Of a DNA stretch of 64,000 nt, positions 9,570-18,417 are shown one piece after another. The stretch lies in contig NZ_FWXO01000005.1 in NCBI RefSeq assembly GCF_900176415.1, forward strand, positions 62,001 to 126,000, given 5' to 3'. A model generated the notes under the pieces. It was given only the letters and a program-made list of their open reading frames with translations. It was not told the DNA's origin and made no database searches. This DNA is from Cellulophaga tyrosinoxydans. GTDB lineage: Bacteria; Bacteroidota; Bacteroidia; Flavobacteriales; Flavobacteriaceae. Within the stretch, counting starts at the first letter, position 1, and every line of letters starts with the position of its first letter. The position numbers and the translations under genes are program-made.

Positions 9570-10469
9570 TTAAATTTCGCTAAGCAAATTTTCAATTGAT
9601 TTAAATGCTCTCATATTTTTAGGTAATTGTTCTGGCATAAGAAATTGTACCTGATAGCCAAGAAGCCATAACGAAAAATCACTTTCTGTTCCCATTTCTT
9701 CATTAAAACTTTCAATGTAATTAAGTAGTTTGTCTTTATTGGGTTCAACAGTGAAATAAGAAATAAAATAAAGGTTATTGTCATAACTTAACAACTCTTT
9801 TAAACATGAAATTGGCAATGTTGGTCCTAAATATATGGTTTTATAACCTTTATGTGTTAATTCATAGTTTAAATATAACAAACCAATATCATGGATTTCA
9901 TTTTCGGGAAGAAATAAAACAAAAGTTTTATCCTCATTAGTAATATTTTTGGTCTGTAATAACTCCGTATTTAATATGATTTTTTGCTTAATTAAATTCG
10001 TGATAAAATGTTCATGTGAAGGGCTAGCAGCATCGCTTTGCCACAAAAGACCTAATTCATTTAAGAAAGGAATAAAAACATCATAAAATACCGAAGTAAA
10101 AGAGCTTTCTTTAATTAAGTTATGATACGTTTCATTAAATAAAACAGCATCAAAATTCACCATGGCCATTTTAAACGAATTAAAGGAGTGGTGTTTTATA
10201 GAATTTTTTGAAATAATTTGTTGAACAACCTCAGGAATTTCTTCTTCGGCGATACTGGCTATTTTAGAAATTTTATATCCGTTGTTATACAACAATGTTA
10301 TGTTTAAAAGCTTTTGAAGACTTGCTAAACTATAATTTCTTATGTTGGTATCTGTGCGTTCAGGTTCTAATAAATTATATCTTTTCTCCCAGATTCTTAT
10401 AGTATGTGCTTTTATTCCAGAAAGGTTTTCTAGATCACGAATACTAAAGCTCGTCTTTACATTGTTCAT
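9570..10469 (-). CDS. CarH/LitR-like MerR-family regulator with B12-binding domain
   Basis: A 299-residue protein with a MerR winged helix (residues 6-72; HTIRIWEKRYNLLEPERT) joined to a B12-binding module. Two signatures of adenosylcobalamin-dependent light sensors are visible: W-x9-EH (W143 to E153-H154) in the helical cap, and E-x-H-x2-G (E191, H193, G196) in the Rossmann-like domain, where the histidine is the lower cobalt ligand. CarH proteins repress carotenoid genes in the dark and release DNA when light breaks the Co-C bond. Here it is the first gene of the crt operon, so autoregulation is likely. Light response is inferred, not shown. Confidence 0.85.
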   Translation of the reverse strand: MNNVKTSFSIRDLENLSGIKAHTIRIWEKRYNLLEPERTDTNIRNYSLASLQKLLNITLLYNNGYKISKIASIAEEEIPEVVQQIISKNSIKHHSFNSFKMAMVNFDAVLFNETYHNLIKESSFTSVFYDVFIPFLNELGLLWQSDAASPSHEHFITNLIKQKIILNTELLQTKNITNEDKTFVLFLPENEIHDIGLLYLNYELTHKGYKTIYLGPTLPISCLKELLSYDNNLYFISYFTVEPNKDKLLNYIESFNEEMGTESDFSLWLLGYQVQFLMPEQLPKNMRAFKSIENLLSEI

Positions 10470-10490
10470 CTTTTAAAAATAAAAGTTAAA

Positions 10491-10529
10491 CAAATCTACA
10501 TATTTTTAGAATGGTATTGACATGTTTAA
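10491..10529 (-). promoter_or_regulatory. Candidate promoter and operator of the carH-crt operon
   Basis: Read on the minus strand, TAGATTTG at 10498-10491 matches the Bacteroidota -7 box and lies 22 nt before the regulator start codon. About 18 nt upstream, where the -33 element would be, is the near-palindrome TTGACATGTTTAA (10517-10529, plus-strand reading) centred on ACATGT. A repressor bound there would block RNA polymerase. That CarH binds it is inference from position only. Confidence 0.4.
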
Positions 10530-10605
10530 GGATAATTTTTTTTAAGTTGCGCTAAATTTAATAGAAAGAGGAATTAATCTAGAAAATTTTGAGCCATAGA
10601 AAGAT

Positions 10606-10640
10606 AAAAAGCCATTTAAGTTACGTCTTAAATGGCTTTT
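10606..10640 (-). terminator. Rho-independent terminator downstream of tRNA-Leu
   Basis: A 14-bp perfect stem (AAAAGCCATTTAAG / CTTAAATGGCTTTT) with a 6-nt loop ends in five T on the minus strand, directly after the tRNA 3' end. The symmetrical A/T flanks could let it act in both directions. Confidence 0.85.
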
Positions 10641-10641
10641 G

Positions 10642-10725
10642 TGCCCACGACTAGATTCGAACTAGCACATCCTTGCGAACACCACCCCCTCAAGGTGGCG
10701 TGTCTACCAATTTCACCACGTGGGC
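10642..10725 (-). tRNA. trnL: tRNA-Leu (anticodon GAG)
   Basis: An 84-nt class II tRNA. The acceptor stem is GCCCACG with CGTGGGC plus discriminator A. The D-arm contains TGGTAGAC. The anticodon stem CCACC/GGTGG holds loop TTGAGGG, giving anticodon GAG, which reads CUC/CUU leucine codons. The long variable arm (GTTCGCAAGGAT region) is typical of tRNA-Leu, and the T-loop is TTCGAAT. CCA is not encoded. The tRNA separates the carotenoid operon from the polysaccharide-degradation block. Confidence 0.95.
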
Positions 10726-10736
10726 AAATACGGTCG

Positions 10737-10744
10737 CAAATCTA
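10737..10744 (-). promoter_or_regulatory. Candidate -7 promoter box for tRNA-Leu
   Basis: Minus-strand TAGATTTG, a perfect TAnnTTTG match, lies 11 nt upstream of the mature tRNA 5' end, the right distance for a short pre-tRNA leader. No clear -33 element was found. Confidence 0.5.
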
Positions 10745-10908
10745 GTAAAGTTTTAAATAATCTCTTTTATTAAGTTTTATTATTTGAAATTTAATCGAGA
10801 AGCGGACGCATCTACAATTTAAAATTTTGCCCATAGAACTAGATGGTAGGCATTAAAAATAAAAATGTGACACTGATTATTAAATCTATACTAGTACAGG
10901 TTGTTTTT

Positions 10909-13158
10909 TTATTTAACAGTAAATTCAACTGTTTCACCAGGCTTTAATATAACAGTTTTCTTTGTTTTTTTTGCAAAGAATGTCAAAGATGTTTCGTTTT
11001 CACCTATTGACTGAATTTGAACTATATTATTAGTCTGGCTCACAAAAACGTCTGATGCAACAGAGAATTGAAAGGTAAAATCTGCCGTTTCTATTTTGTT
11101 TGTTGAAAAACAAACTATTTTATTATCCTTGGATAATGTTGTGGGTTCATTGCCAGAAACTTTCCATAAAGTACTATTTAATAGCCATCCTTTAAAACTT
11201 GGTTTTTCTGAAACTTCATCAATTCTGTTGTCAAATCCTTTATAGGGAAATAAAACAGAAATAAAACTAAAATTATTTGTGCCTTTCTTACTCACAATTG
11301 CCCATTGCTTTCCCCGTTTTCCTGAATTAGTAATGGCATCTGTTTTTTTAATTTGATAAATATCAAATCCAGAGGCATCGTCGAATGTAGAGCGAAGTAG
11401 GTTAGGAGCATTTTCTAAGGAATAATGTCCTTGCCAAATTTGTTTGTATTCGTGGGTTTTGTCGGATGAAAAATTATCTTTTACAATCCAGAAATCATCT
11501 TTTAGATATATGACTTGTCTACTATAGTTTACTCCACTTTGAACGAAACCATCATGACTTCCCACAAAAAGATCTAAATTACTATTAGTACTCCAAGCAA
11601 TAGTTTTTGGTTGGGGTAATTCTAGGAATTTTCCAAATCCGCTGCCTCCTTGATTGGAAGTGTATTGCTTGCCTTGTAATTCATCATCAACCAAGGCCAC
11701 ATTCTTTACCATAGAATTTTTAAAAAAGCCATAGTCCTCCAGAGAATAACGTACTTGATAATTAGGCAGTATAACTTTGCTATTCGCCATGGCTTGTATA
11801 CCCAACATATCACCGTGTTGATGGTCTGGTTTATCTTTGTCTAAGCCTGCAGTTATAATCATCATTTTATTTTCTGCCTCCCAACCTTCGCGCATAATGT
11901 AGTATCCCGTTATTGGAAGGTTACTAGATTTTAATGTGGGTTCCTCAACCTTAATGTTCTCCAACAATTTTAATTGCTCATTAGTTACATACCAAAACAT
12001 TTTACGTTCCACTTGGTTGTTGGCAAAGTAGGCAACCTCTGGCAACTCGAATAATAAATAGCCTAAGGTCATAGCACCAGATATATCATTTTTTTCTCCC
12101 CAAGGATTATCAGTGTCATCGGATAATACCGGAGCAGATTTATCCGGATAGGCTATTTTAATTAAGGTGATAAAAAGTGATTTTAAACGCTCCTCCCAAA
12201 AAGGAGTTACTTCTAAATTGCTAATTTTTGCCAATTGGTACACATAAAAATAATTGTCTATATCGCTCAAATGGTAGTGAACAGTGCGCTCAAATTGAAA
12301 TCCGTCATCATTAATCTCTTTTGCCATATGTTGTTCTAAAAGCGACATTGCACGTTGATTCCAACTATTTGTATCCTTAAAATCTCTAAATAAAATTGAA
12401 ATCATAGCTAAGGCGGACATCCCTCTTGTTTGATGATTTCCTGATGTAAATTCTGGATTGTTTTTATACAAGTGTGCACCATGTTGTAATAATGTGGCAA
12501 TGGTTGTTAACTGATCCTTATCTGAATATGCTTCTTGGTCTAAAAACATATTATGTATTTGCAACCAATTTAGAATTCGGTAGCCTGAGCGAAAAACTTC
12601 ATAAACCCCATTACCATCTTCAATTTTTTCATAATTATTAGTAGCCAAAGCATGGTTTAATGACTGCATCTGCTTCGTAAAATAATGAATGTATTCAGGG
12701 TTTTTATCCTGATAGTAGTATTCAAAAGCAACATCAACCATTTTGTGTTGGCGCGCCAAATGGCGCAGGGCATAGGCATTTACAGGATGGTTGTTTAAAT
12801 AATTAAAGGGTAATTTCCAGTTGGTATTTCCTTCGTATTTGCCCATATGATCATTGGCATTCTCCGCATGGTAAACATCAGATCCGGCATATAGTATATT
12901 ATACTCTTCAAACCTAGAGTCAAAATCTTGCCAATTGTAAAAATATCGTTCAGAAAATTTCTCACGAAAATAGTGCGCTAAGGTAGCTTCGGTAATCGTG
13001 CCATTTTTACTTAAGCTCGCTTTAACTTCAGGTGTTAAAAAATCTATAAGGTTATTAGTAGCAATGACTTTATCTTCCGGAATTGTTTGGCCTATTGCTA
13101 CATTGGAAGATACTAAAAATATAATGGTAAATACAGTTCTAAAAGATGCCATAAACAT
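10909..13158 (-). CDS. Heparinase II/III-family polysaccharide lyase (probable oligoalginate lyase)
   Basis: A 749-residue secreted enzyme with a signal peptide ending AIGQ; an alternative ATG two codons in (MASFRT) is equally possible. The first half is an alpha/alpha-toroid with the superfamily's catalytic Asn-His in SGNHQTRG and a Tyr in FERTVHYH 53 residues later. The second half is the beta-sandwich of heparinase II/III-like lyases (DHQHGDMLG, then a WQGHYSL segment). It starts 5 nt after the PL6 gene stop. In flavobacteria such a partner of PL6 is often an exolytic alginate lyase (PL17-like) releasing unsaturated monouronate. The exact PL family (12, 15, 17 or 39) cannot be fixed by eye, and another uronic acid polymer remains possible. 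Confidence 0.72.
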   Translation of the reverse strand: MFMASFRTVFTIIFLVSSNVAIGQTIPEDKVIATNNLIDFLTPEVKASLSKNGTITEATLAHYFREKFSERYFYNWQDFDSRFEEYNILYAGSDVYHAENANDHMGKYEGNTNWKLPFNYLNNHPVNAYALRHLARQHKMVDVAFEYYYQDKNPEYIHYFTKQMQSLNHALATNNYEKIEDGNGVYEVFRSGYRILNWLQIHNMFLDQEAYSDKDQLTTIATLLQHGAHLYKNNPEFTSGNHQTRGMSALAMISILFRDFKDTNSWNQRAMSLLEQHMAKEINDDGFQFERTVHYHLSDIDNYFYVYQLAKISNLEVTPFWEERLKSLFITLIKIAYPDKSAPVLSDDTDNPWGEKNDISGAMTLGYLLFELPEVAYFANNQVERKMFWYVTNEQLKLLENIKVEEPTLKSSNLPITGYYIMREGWEAENKMMIITAGLDKDKPDHQHGDMLGIQAMANSKVILPNYQVRYSLEDYGFFKNSMVKNVALVDDELQGKQYTSNQGGSGFGKFLELPQPKTIAWSTNSNLDLFVGSHDGFVQSGVNYSRQVIYLKDDFWIVKDNFSSDKTHEYKQIWQGHYSLENAPNLLRSTFDDASGFDIYQIKKTDAITNSGKRGKQWAIVSKKGTNNFSFISVLFPYKGFDNRIDEVSEKPSFKGWLLNSTLWKVSGNEPTTLSKDNKIVCFSTNKIETADFTFQFSVASDVFVSQTNNIVQIQSIGENETSLTFFAKKTKKTVILKPGETVEFTVK

Positions 13159-13163
13159 GGAGT

Positions 13164-15467
13164 TTAGTACATTAGTTTTTGTTTCAAATTCTGTTCAATT
13201 CTAATTTCACCTGAATTAGAAATAGAATTGTTGAATGGTTTTTGACCTTTTTCTCCCCATAAAATGGCAATATCTTTTACTGGGTTATTTTTAAAGGTAT
13301 TATTGGATAAAACGACATTTACAATACCGTGGTTTTGAATTAGAATGCCACTTTCATCAGCTTCGCCACAATTGGTAAAACTGTTATTTTCCAATACTAA
13401 ATTTCCTCCAATAGTGGACTCGTCATATCCACCACGAAAGTAATTGAGAACATCAGATAAAATGGCATCAAAACTAGTATTGGTTATAGTTACAAACTCT
13501 GCATTGTAATCACCTTTTGCATCTATTTCAGTATTTAAAAGAATGCCTTTGGAGCAATTTTTAATGTTGCTGTTCGCTATAGTAATTGAATCAGCAAAAG
13601 CAGCCTTATACACGTGCAGTACACTTTGAAAGTTAGCTATTTCAGTATCTTCTATAAAAAGATTAAAGGCTTTAGACATGTTTTTGTCTAGGGTGGTTAT
13701 TGCTACTTGTTTTTTATCTCCTTTTAATATCACATTTTCTAGGTGTAAATCGCCTTTAGGGTGCATTACAAATCCTGGTTGATTAGAAGTAAATCTTAGT
13801 TCCGCTTTTTTGTTTTTATCACTAGAGGTTAAGGTAATATTTTTAGTAATCGCCAAGCTACCATCTATTTTATAAATACCTGCCTTTAGCGATAAAACAT
13901 CTCCTGAGTTTGCATTTTTGAGTGAGTTAATTAGCGATTTTTTAGAACTTACTGCTATTGTTTTTGATTTGTAATTCGAGGATTCTTTAATTAACCATTT
14001 GGCTCCATAGCGTTCTTTTTTTATTAATAATGGATTCCCATCAACAGGCACAGTTATGGCTCCAATGCTATTTTGTTTTGATCGTTCAGAACCGAATAAA
14101 TCCGTAGAAATTTTATCAAAATCGAAACCATTATATACATCCTCCAAATTTTGACTTGGAGCGTAAAGTGCCTCAGATAATTTGTTAAGTTCCAAAGCTT
14201 GGGTAATTAGTCCATTATTGGTAACGCTACTTTTATTTTCACTATTGAAAATATTATTCTTGAAGGTTATTCCACTAACATCATCATAGTTTATAATCGG
14301 ATTAGTATCTGGTATATGATTATATAATAGATTATTTGCTACAAGCATTCGTTCTGGGCTCGCAGAACGTATTTCGGAAGCGGGCAAAACGTCTTTTTTA
14401 TCCACATTTGCACCAACACCAAATTGAAAAGGCGATATACAATCTATATACGTATTATAGGCAACAACAACATCAGTTACTTGATTATAGCGGTTTAATG
14501 GAGATTTAGGGATGCCATTCATTACTGCTAAGGCACTTCTGAATTCATTCCCTTTTATTTTATAAAAGTAGTTGTTAGTTATCCAATGTCCTGTATTTAT
14601 TACACGAATACCACCAATAAAATCTGATTGTTCATTTCCAATAAAAACATTACCATCTATAACGCAATAATTGCCATGACGCAATACCAAAGAACCTTCA
14701 CTTTCAAAAAAGATATTATTTCTGAATTCATTGAAGTTAGATTTGTTTGATATTATTTCTACTTCACCATTACATCTGTCAAAAAAGTTGTTGGAGACAT
14801 TTGTATAAGATGGTGCCATAGAGGTATTACTATCACCAATTTGTAAAGTTTCTCCATGTGGTCCTCCTTTTCGTGGTCTAGGTCCAAAATGGTTGTAAAC
14901 AATTTGATGGTAGTTATAGATGTTTTCATTTCCATTTAAAAACACTCTAACTGTAGGTCCAAAATTAGATTTACCTATAATGGAACAATGATCTAATTGG
15001 TTGTTTCTGCCCCAAAGTTCCACCCAATGATCGGTATCTTCTCTATTGGGTTGGGTAAATTCGTCAATTACACAATGAGTTACACGACTAAAATTAGCAA
15101 TAGAATCGTTATTAATTTTAAATTGTATAACACTTTTTGATGGGGTGTATCCATTTTTAAAATGTAGGTCTTGAACAACCAAGTAGGTACCACCAATTTG
15201 TAAATTAGATTCACCCTCAATTGTTACTCTACCAGCAGTTTCTGCACGTAAAGTTATGGGTTGATCTTTGGTGCCAGTTCCATAAAATTTAATTTGTAGA
15301 TCTTTCCAGATACCATTTTTCATGATAATTTCGTCTCCTGGGTTTGCTTTTGCTATTGCCGTTTGTAATTCTGAAGCATTAACAACTTTTATTGTTTGAG
15401 CAACTGATTTGGTTTGACAAAAAACTGAGATCAGGGATAAAACAAAAAGTATTAGACTTTTTTTCAT
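13164..15467 (-). CDS. PL6-family polysaccharide lyase (alginate lyase/chondroitinase-B type)
   Basis: A 767-residue secreted protein with a signal peptide (cleavage near SVAQ-T). It contains two right-handed beta-helix domains, about residues 26-440 and 490-767, as in the two-domain alginate lyase AlyGC. The PL6 active site is visible: Lys242 (base, in ISNKS) and Arg263 (acid, in VLRHG) are 21 residues apart, the spacing I recall for K220/R241 of AlyGC, and Glu235/Glu237 (GEVEII) fit the calcium ligands. It cleaves mannuronate-containing alginate by beta-elimination; a chondroitinase-B-like activity is the less likely alternative. It is first in a two-gene operon with the heparinase-like lyase. 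A small hairpin (15507-15524) lies in its leader. Confidence 0.85.
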   Translation of the reverse strand: MKKSLILFVLSLISVFCQTKSVAQTIKVVNASELQTAIAKANPGDEIIMKNGIWKDLQIKFYGTGTKDQPITLRAETAGRVTIEGESNLQIGGTYLVVQDLHFKNGYTPSKSVIQFKINNDSIANFSRVTHCVIDEFTQPNREDTDHWVELWGRNNQLDHCSIIGKSNFGPTVRVFLNGNENIYNYHQIVYNHFGPRPRKGGPHGETLQIGDSNTSMAPSYTNVSNNFFDRCNGEVEIISNKSNFNEFRNNIFFESEGSLVLRHGNYCVIDGNVFIGNEQSDFIGGIRVINTGHWITNNYFYKIKGNEFRSALAVMNGIPKSPLNRYNQVTDVVVAYNTYIDCISPFQFGVGANVDKKDVLPASEIRSASPERMLVANNLLYNHIPDTNPIINYDDVSGITFKNNIFNSENKSSVTNNGLITQALELNKLSEALYAPSQNLEDVYNGFDFDKISTDLFGSERSKQNSIGAITVPVDGNPLLIKKERYGAKWLIKESSNYKSKTIAVSSKKSLINSLKNANSGDVLSLKAGIYKIDGSLAITKNITLTSSDKNKKAELRFTSNQPGFVMHPKGDLHLENVILKGDKKQVAITTLDKNMSKAFNLFIEDTEIANFQSVLHVYKAAFADSITIANSNIKNCSKGILLNTEIDAKGDYNAEFVTITNTSFDAILSDVLNYFRGGYDESTIGGNLVLENNSFTNCGEADESGILIQNHGIVNVVLSNNTFKNNPVKDIAILWGEKGQKPFNNSISNSGEIRIEQNLKQKLMY

Positions 15468-15643
15468 GATTTTGGTGTTTTAAAAATAGATTCTTTTTAG
15501 TTTGATACTCTTTTTATCAAGAGTGACTTTTCACCTCTAATTAATTAGACATAAAAATGGCGGCACGCATAAAGTAATGGCATAAATCTAGCTATTACTA
15601 AAGATTCATAAATAATTATCACAAAAATTTAATTTGCAATAAA

Positions 15644-15668
15644 TTGGTTTTCCAAACTGGTTTACCAA
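15644..15668 (+). promoter_or_regulatory. Paired inverted-repeat operator between the alginate-type genes
   Basis: Two adjacent dyads, TTGGttttCCAA (15644-15655) and TGGTttACCA (15658-15667), lie in the 290-bp gap between the divergent PL6 operon and the jelly-roll lipoprotein gene. The layout fits a dimeric GntR- or LacI-type repressor controlling both directions. The frame of the lipoprotein gene stays open across this site, but translation most likely starts at 15758. The remainder of the gap (15468-15757) shows only a weak ACTCTT/AAGAGT hairpin. No regulator sits beside it. Confidence 0.45.
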
Positions 15669-15757
15669 ATATAAGTATATTTGTTGTAATCACAGATTTT
15701 AATTGCATTTTGTCTTTTAGTTCTGTAAATATTGATATTCAAACTAATGCTTTACTT

Positions 15758-16861
15758 ATGAAAAAGATTTTAATTATATTGATTGTACAAGGTATTCTAT
15801 GGAGTTGTAGTAGCAATGAAGAATCTTCGGAGAACATAACACCTATAAGCACAGATATATCAGTTTCAGCAGCTTCAGGTAAAATTAACTGGACAGATAA
15901 AAGTGATTTAATGCAAAAATTAGAAAGCACTTTAGTTTATAATTACGGAGCTGCACTTGAAAGCGAAATTGAAAAGGCCATTACAATTACGAACGATTCT
16001 ACTTTGGCAAGTGCAAGTATTAATTTTAAAATTGCATTTCAAAGTGCCTATACAGACCCAAATAGTAACAATAATTCAGTAACCGTTTTGCTTGAGAAAG
16101 AGGTGGTAGCAGTAAACGCCATAACATTAAAAGCAGATGGTCTGGGTGACACCTATGCTTTAATCACTTCGGTTTTAGCACCAGGTAACAACCCAATTGA
16201 AGCTCCTGATTGTAATCATGCTGAATTTGGTGACCATATAGATGAGGTATTTGATAATGCGTTAAATACAAATGTTTTTAGATTTCATATTCATACAACA
16301 CTAGATAATGACAGATGCATAAATTTTGATAGACAACGCAACGAGATAAAAACCTATGACCAATCGCCTGACAATTTGTTGGGCACAGAAAATGAAAAGG
16401 TAACATATAAATGGAAATTTAAATTAGCTGCAGGCTTTCAGTCTTCACCAAATTTCACACATTTACACCAATTAAAGTCGGTTGGTGGATCATTGGAAAG
16501 CATGCCTATGTATACATTTACAACTAGAAAAGGCACTCCTGACAAATTTGAATTACGCTATGCAGAAACCGATAACCAAGTTACATTAGCACAAACAGAA
16601 ATAGCACCGCTATTAGATACCTGGTTAGATGTAACTGAAACTATTACTTATGGTACTTCAGGTACCTACGAATTGGTTATTAAAAAGGTTAGTGATGGCA
16701 CTGTATTGTTTTCATATTCCAATTCGTCAATTGTAAATTGGCGACCAGGAGCTGCATTTGTAAGACCAAAATGGGGAATATATAGAAGTTTAATAAATGC
16801 ACAAGACCTAAGGGATGAAACACTACTTTTTGCTGATTTTAGTATTGCGGAGATCAACTAA
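15758..16861 (+). CDS. Secreted lipoprotein with jelly-roll-like domain, possible polysaccharide lyase
   Basis: A 367-residue protein with a lipoprotein signal (lipobox ILWSC, Cys17). The frame extends to 15644 without an ATG; the ATG at 15758 gives the signal peptide. Residues 20-130 form a small variable N-domain. Residues about 145-367 look like a concanavalin-type beta-sandwich with conserved-looking patches (DCNHAEFG, FRFHIHTTLDNDRC, FDRQRNEIKTYD, FTHLHQLK, RPKWGIYRS) rich in His, Arg and Tyr, as in jelly-roll lyases. I cannot name the family. It is divergent from the PL6 operon across a candidate shared operator and has its own terminator, so a role in alginate or related uronic polymer breakdown is inferred from context only. 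Confidence 0.55.
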   Translation: MKKILIILIVQGILWSCSSNEESSENITPISTDISVSAASGKINWTDKSDLMQKLESTLVYNYGAALESEIEKAITITNDSTLASASINFKIAFQSAYTDPNSNNNSVTVLLEKEVVAVNAITLKADGLGDTYALITSVLAPGNNPIEAPDCNHAEFGDHIDEVFDNALNTNVFRFHIHTTLDNDRCINFDRQRNEIKTYDQSPDNLLGTENEKVTYKWKFKLAAGFQSSPNFTHLHQLKSVGGSLESMPMYTFTTRKGTPDKFELRYAETDNQVTLAQTEIAPLLDTWLDVTETITYGTSGTYELVIKKVSDGTVLFSYSNSSIVNWRPGAAFVRPKWGIYRSLINAQDLRDETLLFADFSIAEIN

Positions 16862-16883
16862 TTTAAATTAGTGTTAATAAAGC

Positions 16884-16922
16884 AAAAAGCCTCTTAAATT
16901 TATGATCTAAGAGGCTTTTTTT
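16884..16922 (+). terminator. Rho-independent terminator
   Basis: A 12-bp perfect stem (AAAAGCCTCTTA / TAAGAGGCTTTT) with an 11-nt loop and a T7 run ends the jelly-roll lipoprotein transcript 23 nt after its stop. Confidence 0.9.
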
Positions 16923-16923
16923 G

Positions 16924-16946
16924 TGACCGGGCTGGGGTTTTAACCT
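16924..16946 (-). other. Possible degenerate tRNA 3'-end fragment in a 368-bp gap
   Basis: Read on the minus strand, GGTTAAAACCCCAGCCCGG followed by TCA resembles a T-arm (loop TTAAAAC, stem 3' side CCCAG), a 3' acceptor strand CCCGGTC and a discriminator A. The 5' T-stem pairs only partly and no anticodon arm is present. It lies at the boundary between the alginate-type cluster and the PUL, so it could be an old attachment-site scar. It does not match the tRNA-Leu of this window. The rest of the gap (16862-17229) holds only the terminator and AT-rich upstream sequence of the next gene. Confidence 0.25.
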
Positions 16947-17229
16947 AATTCTTTCAGCCCAATGATATCAATACTTTCAGTAAATCTAGTTACCTATGTT
17001 GACGAATTGTGAACCTCAATTTCATGATAATTGAGTCGATTTGTTTCGTTTTATAAAGATATATTAATTACATAGTAATTATTTATTTAAAACCAACCTA
17101 ATTTAAATCTTGATTTTGAACTTGTGAATTTCTATAGAATATCGTATTAATTTTTTGCGTAAATGTTATAGTGTTTGATTTATTGTTAATTTTAATCTGT
17201 AATATTATTTCTTAAATGATTGGCCGCTT

Positions 17230-18219
17230 ATGATAAATTTGAAAAATATTGAAAATTATGACATCCCAAAATACATGCGGGTATTTAATGCATACAAAGA
17301 GGCAATAGAAACAAAGGCATACCAATCAGGCCAAAGTATTCCTTCAATAAATGAATTTAGCAAATTATATAGCATATCTAGAGATACAGTATTTAAGGCA
17401 TATAAACTTTTGAAAAATGAAGGGTATATAAATTCTACACCGCATAAAGGCTACTACATTGCTGATAGTAAAATCAAAGTATTATTATTAATAAGTACAT
17501 TTAAAGCCTATAAGGAGGTTTTATATCATTCGTTTATGCAAAACTTGCCCGATAATGTCATAGTTGATTTGCAATTTCACCATTATAATGTGAAAAACTT
17601 CAAATCTATGCTAAACACAAATAATGGAGGATATTATAAATATATTATTATGGGTTTTAAGGATCCTGAAGTAATTAGAGCAATACATAAAATAGAGGCC
17701 GATAAGTTATTGCTTATTGATTGGGATTTGTCTTCAAAAAAAACAACTAACTATCTCTTACAAGATTTTGGAAAAAGCTTTTATAATTGTCTAGAGGAGG
17801 GTTTGTTTTTATTTAAAAAATATGAGGCATTAAATTTTTTATATCCTGAATTCACCTATCATCCTTGGGAGAGTGTAGTTTTCTTTAAAAAGTTTTGTAA
17901 AGATAATGGCTTCAAATACAAAGTAATTAAAAAAGCAAAAGAATTTATAGTTAACAAAAAGAATGCGTATATAACAGTAAATGATAGAATGTTATATGGG
18001 CTATTAGATCAATGTCTTAGTGCTAATTATGAATTAGGTAAGGATGTTGGTGTACTCTCTTATAATGAGACACCTATAAAAAGATTCACCTTCAAGGGAA
18101 TTTCCGTTGTTTCAATAGATTTTAAAGACTTTGGAATAAAAGCAGCAGAATTTGTGACTAAAAATGAGCAAATGCAAACTTATTTACCAACAAAACTCAT
18201 TTTGAGAGAATCATTATAA
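17230..18219 (+). CDS. GntR-type regulator with LacI-like sensor domain
   Basis: A 329-residue cytosolic protein. Residues 12-78 are a GntR winged helix (SGQSIPSINEFSKLYSISRD, TVFKAYKLLKNEGYI). Residues 86-329 resemble a periplasmic-binding-protein-type sugar sensor (type 1), ending in a segment like LacI-family C-termini (GISVVSIDFKDFGIKAAEF). Chimeric regulators of this kind control sugar genes in Bacteroidota. It is transcribed on its own ahead of the uronate operon, with 198 bp between. The PUL-wide direct-repeat module is present downstream of it but not upstream. The effector is unknown; a uronate or unsaturated uronate is a reasonable guess. Confidence 0.82.
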   Translation: MINLKNIENYDIPKYMRVFNAYKEAIETKAYQSGQSIPSINEFSKLYSISRDTVFKAYKLLKNEGYINSTPHKGYYIADSKIKVLLLISTFKAYKEVLYHSFMQNLPDNVIVDLQFHHYNVKNFKSMLNTNNGGYYKYIIMGFKDPEVIRAIHKIEADKLLLIDWDLSSKKTTNYLLQDFGKSFYNCLEEGLFLFKKYEALNFLYPEFTYHPWESVVFFKKFCKDNGFKYKVIKKAKEFIVNKKNAYITVNDRMLYGLLDQCLSANYELGKDVGVLSYNETPIKRFTFKGISVVSIDFKDFGIKAAEFVTKNEQMQTYLPTKLILRESL

Positions 18220-18261
18220 TATTGTTTTTAGTATGGTTTTTTAAGAAAGTAATTTTCAATT

Positions 18262-18306
18262 CAGGACAGAGCAGGACGGATTCATTATTTCTATTTCTTA
18301 TTTTCG
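18262..18306 (+). promoter_or_regulatory. PUL promoter module 1 (direct repeat plus -7 box), uronate operon
   Basis: CAGGACA-GAG-CAGGACG (18262-18278), then 20 nt, then TATTTTCG (18299-18306). The two heptamers repeat with a 10-bp period. The module lies 111 nt before the SDR start codon and is the only promoter-like signal ahead of the ten-gene uronate/TRAP operon. It is one of eight copies with identical geometry. Confidence 0.75.
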
Positions 18307-18417
18307 GTGCAGTATGACTAACTTCATTGTTAGTGATTGATAATGGAGAATAATCAAATTTTTTCTATGTTTTGACTATTTTCAAAACGTAGCTATTATA
18401 ATTAAAGGAATAAATTA

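Noticed and set aside
10642-10725. tRNA-Leu as the attachment site of a genomic island carrying the PUL
   Set aside because: Its 3' end faces the carotenoid operon, not the polysaccharide genes, and no integrase or repeated 3' end is visible.
15644-15757. N-terminal extension of the jelly-roll lipoprotein
   Set aside because: It begins with TTG, covers the candidate operator and precedes a clean lipoprotein signal starting at 15758.
16936-16945. GGTTTTAACC as another copy of the alginate-type operator
   Set aside because: Only a single short dyad with different arms; better explained as part of the tRNA-like fragment or chance.
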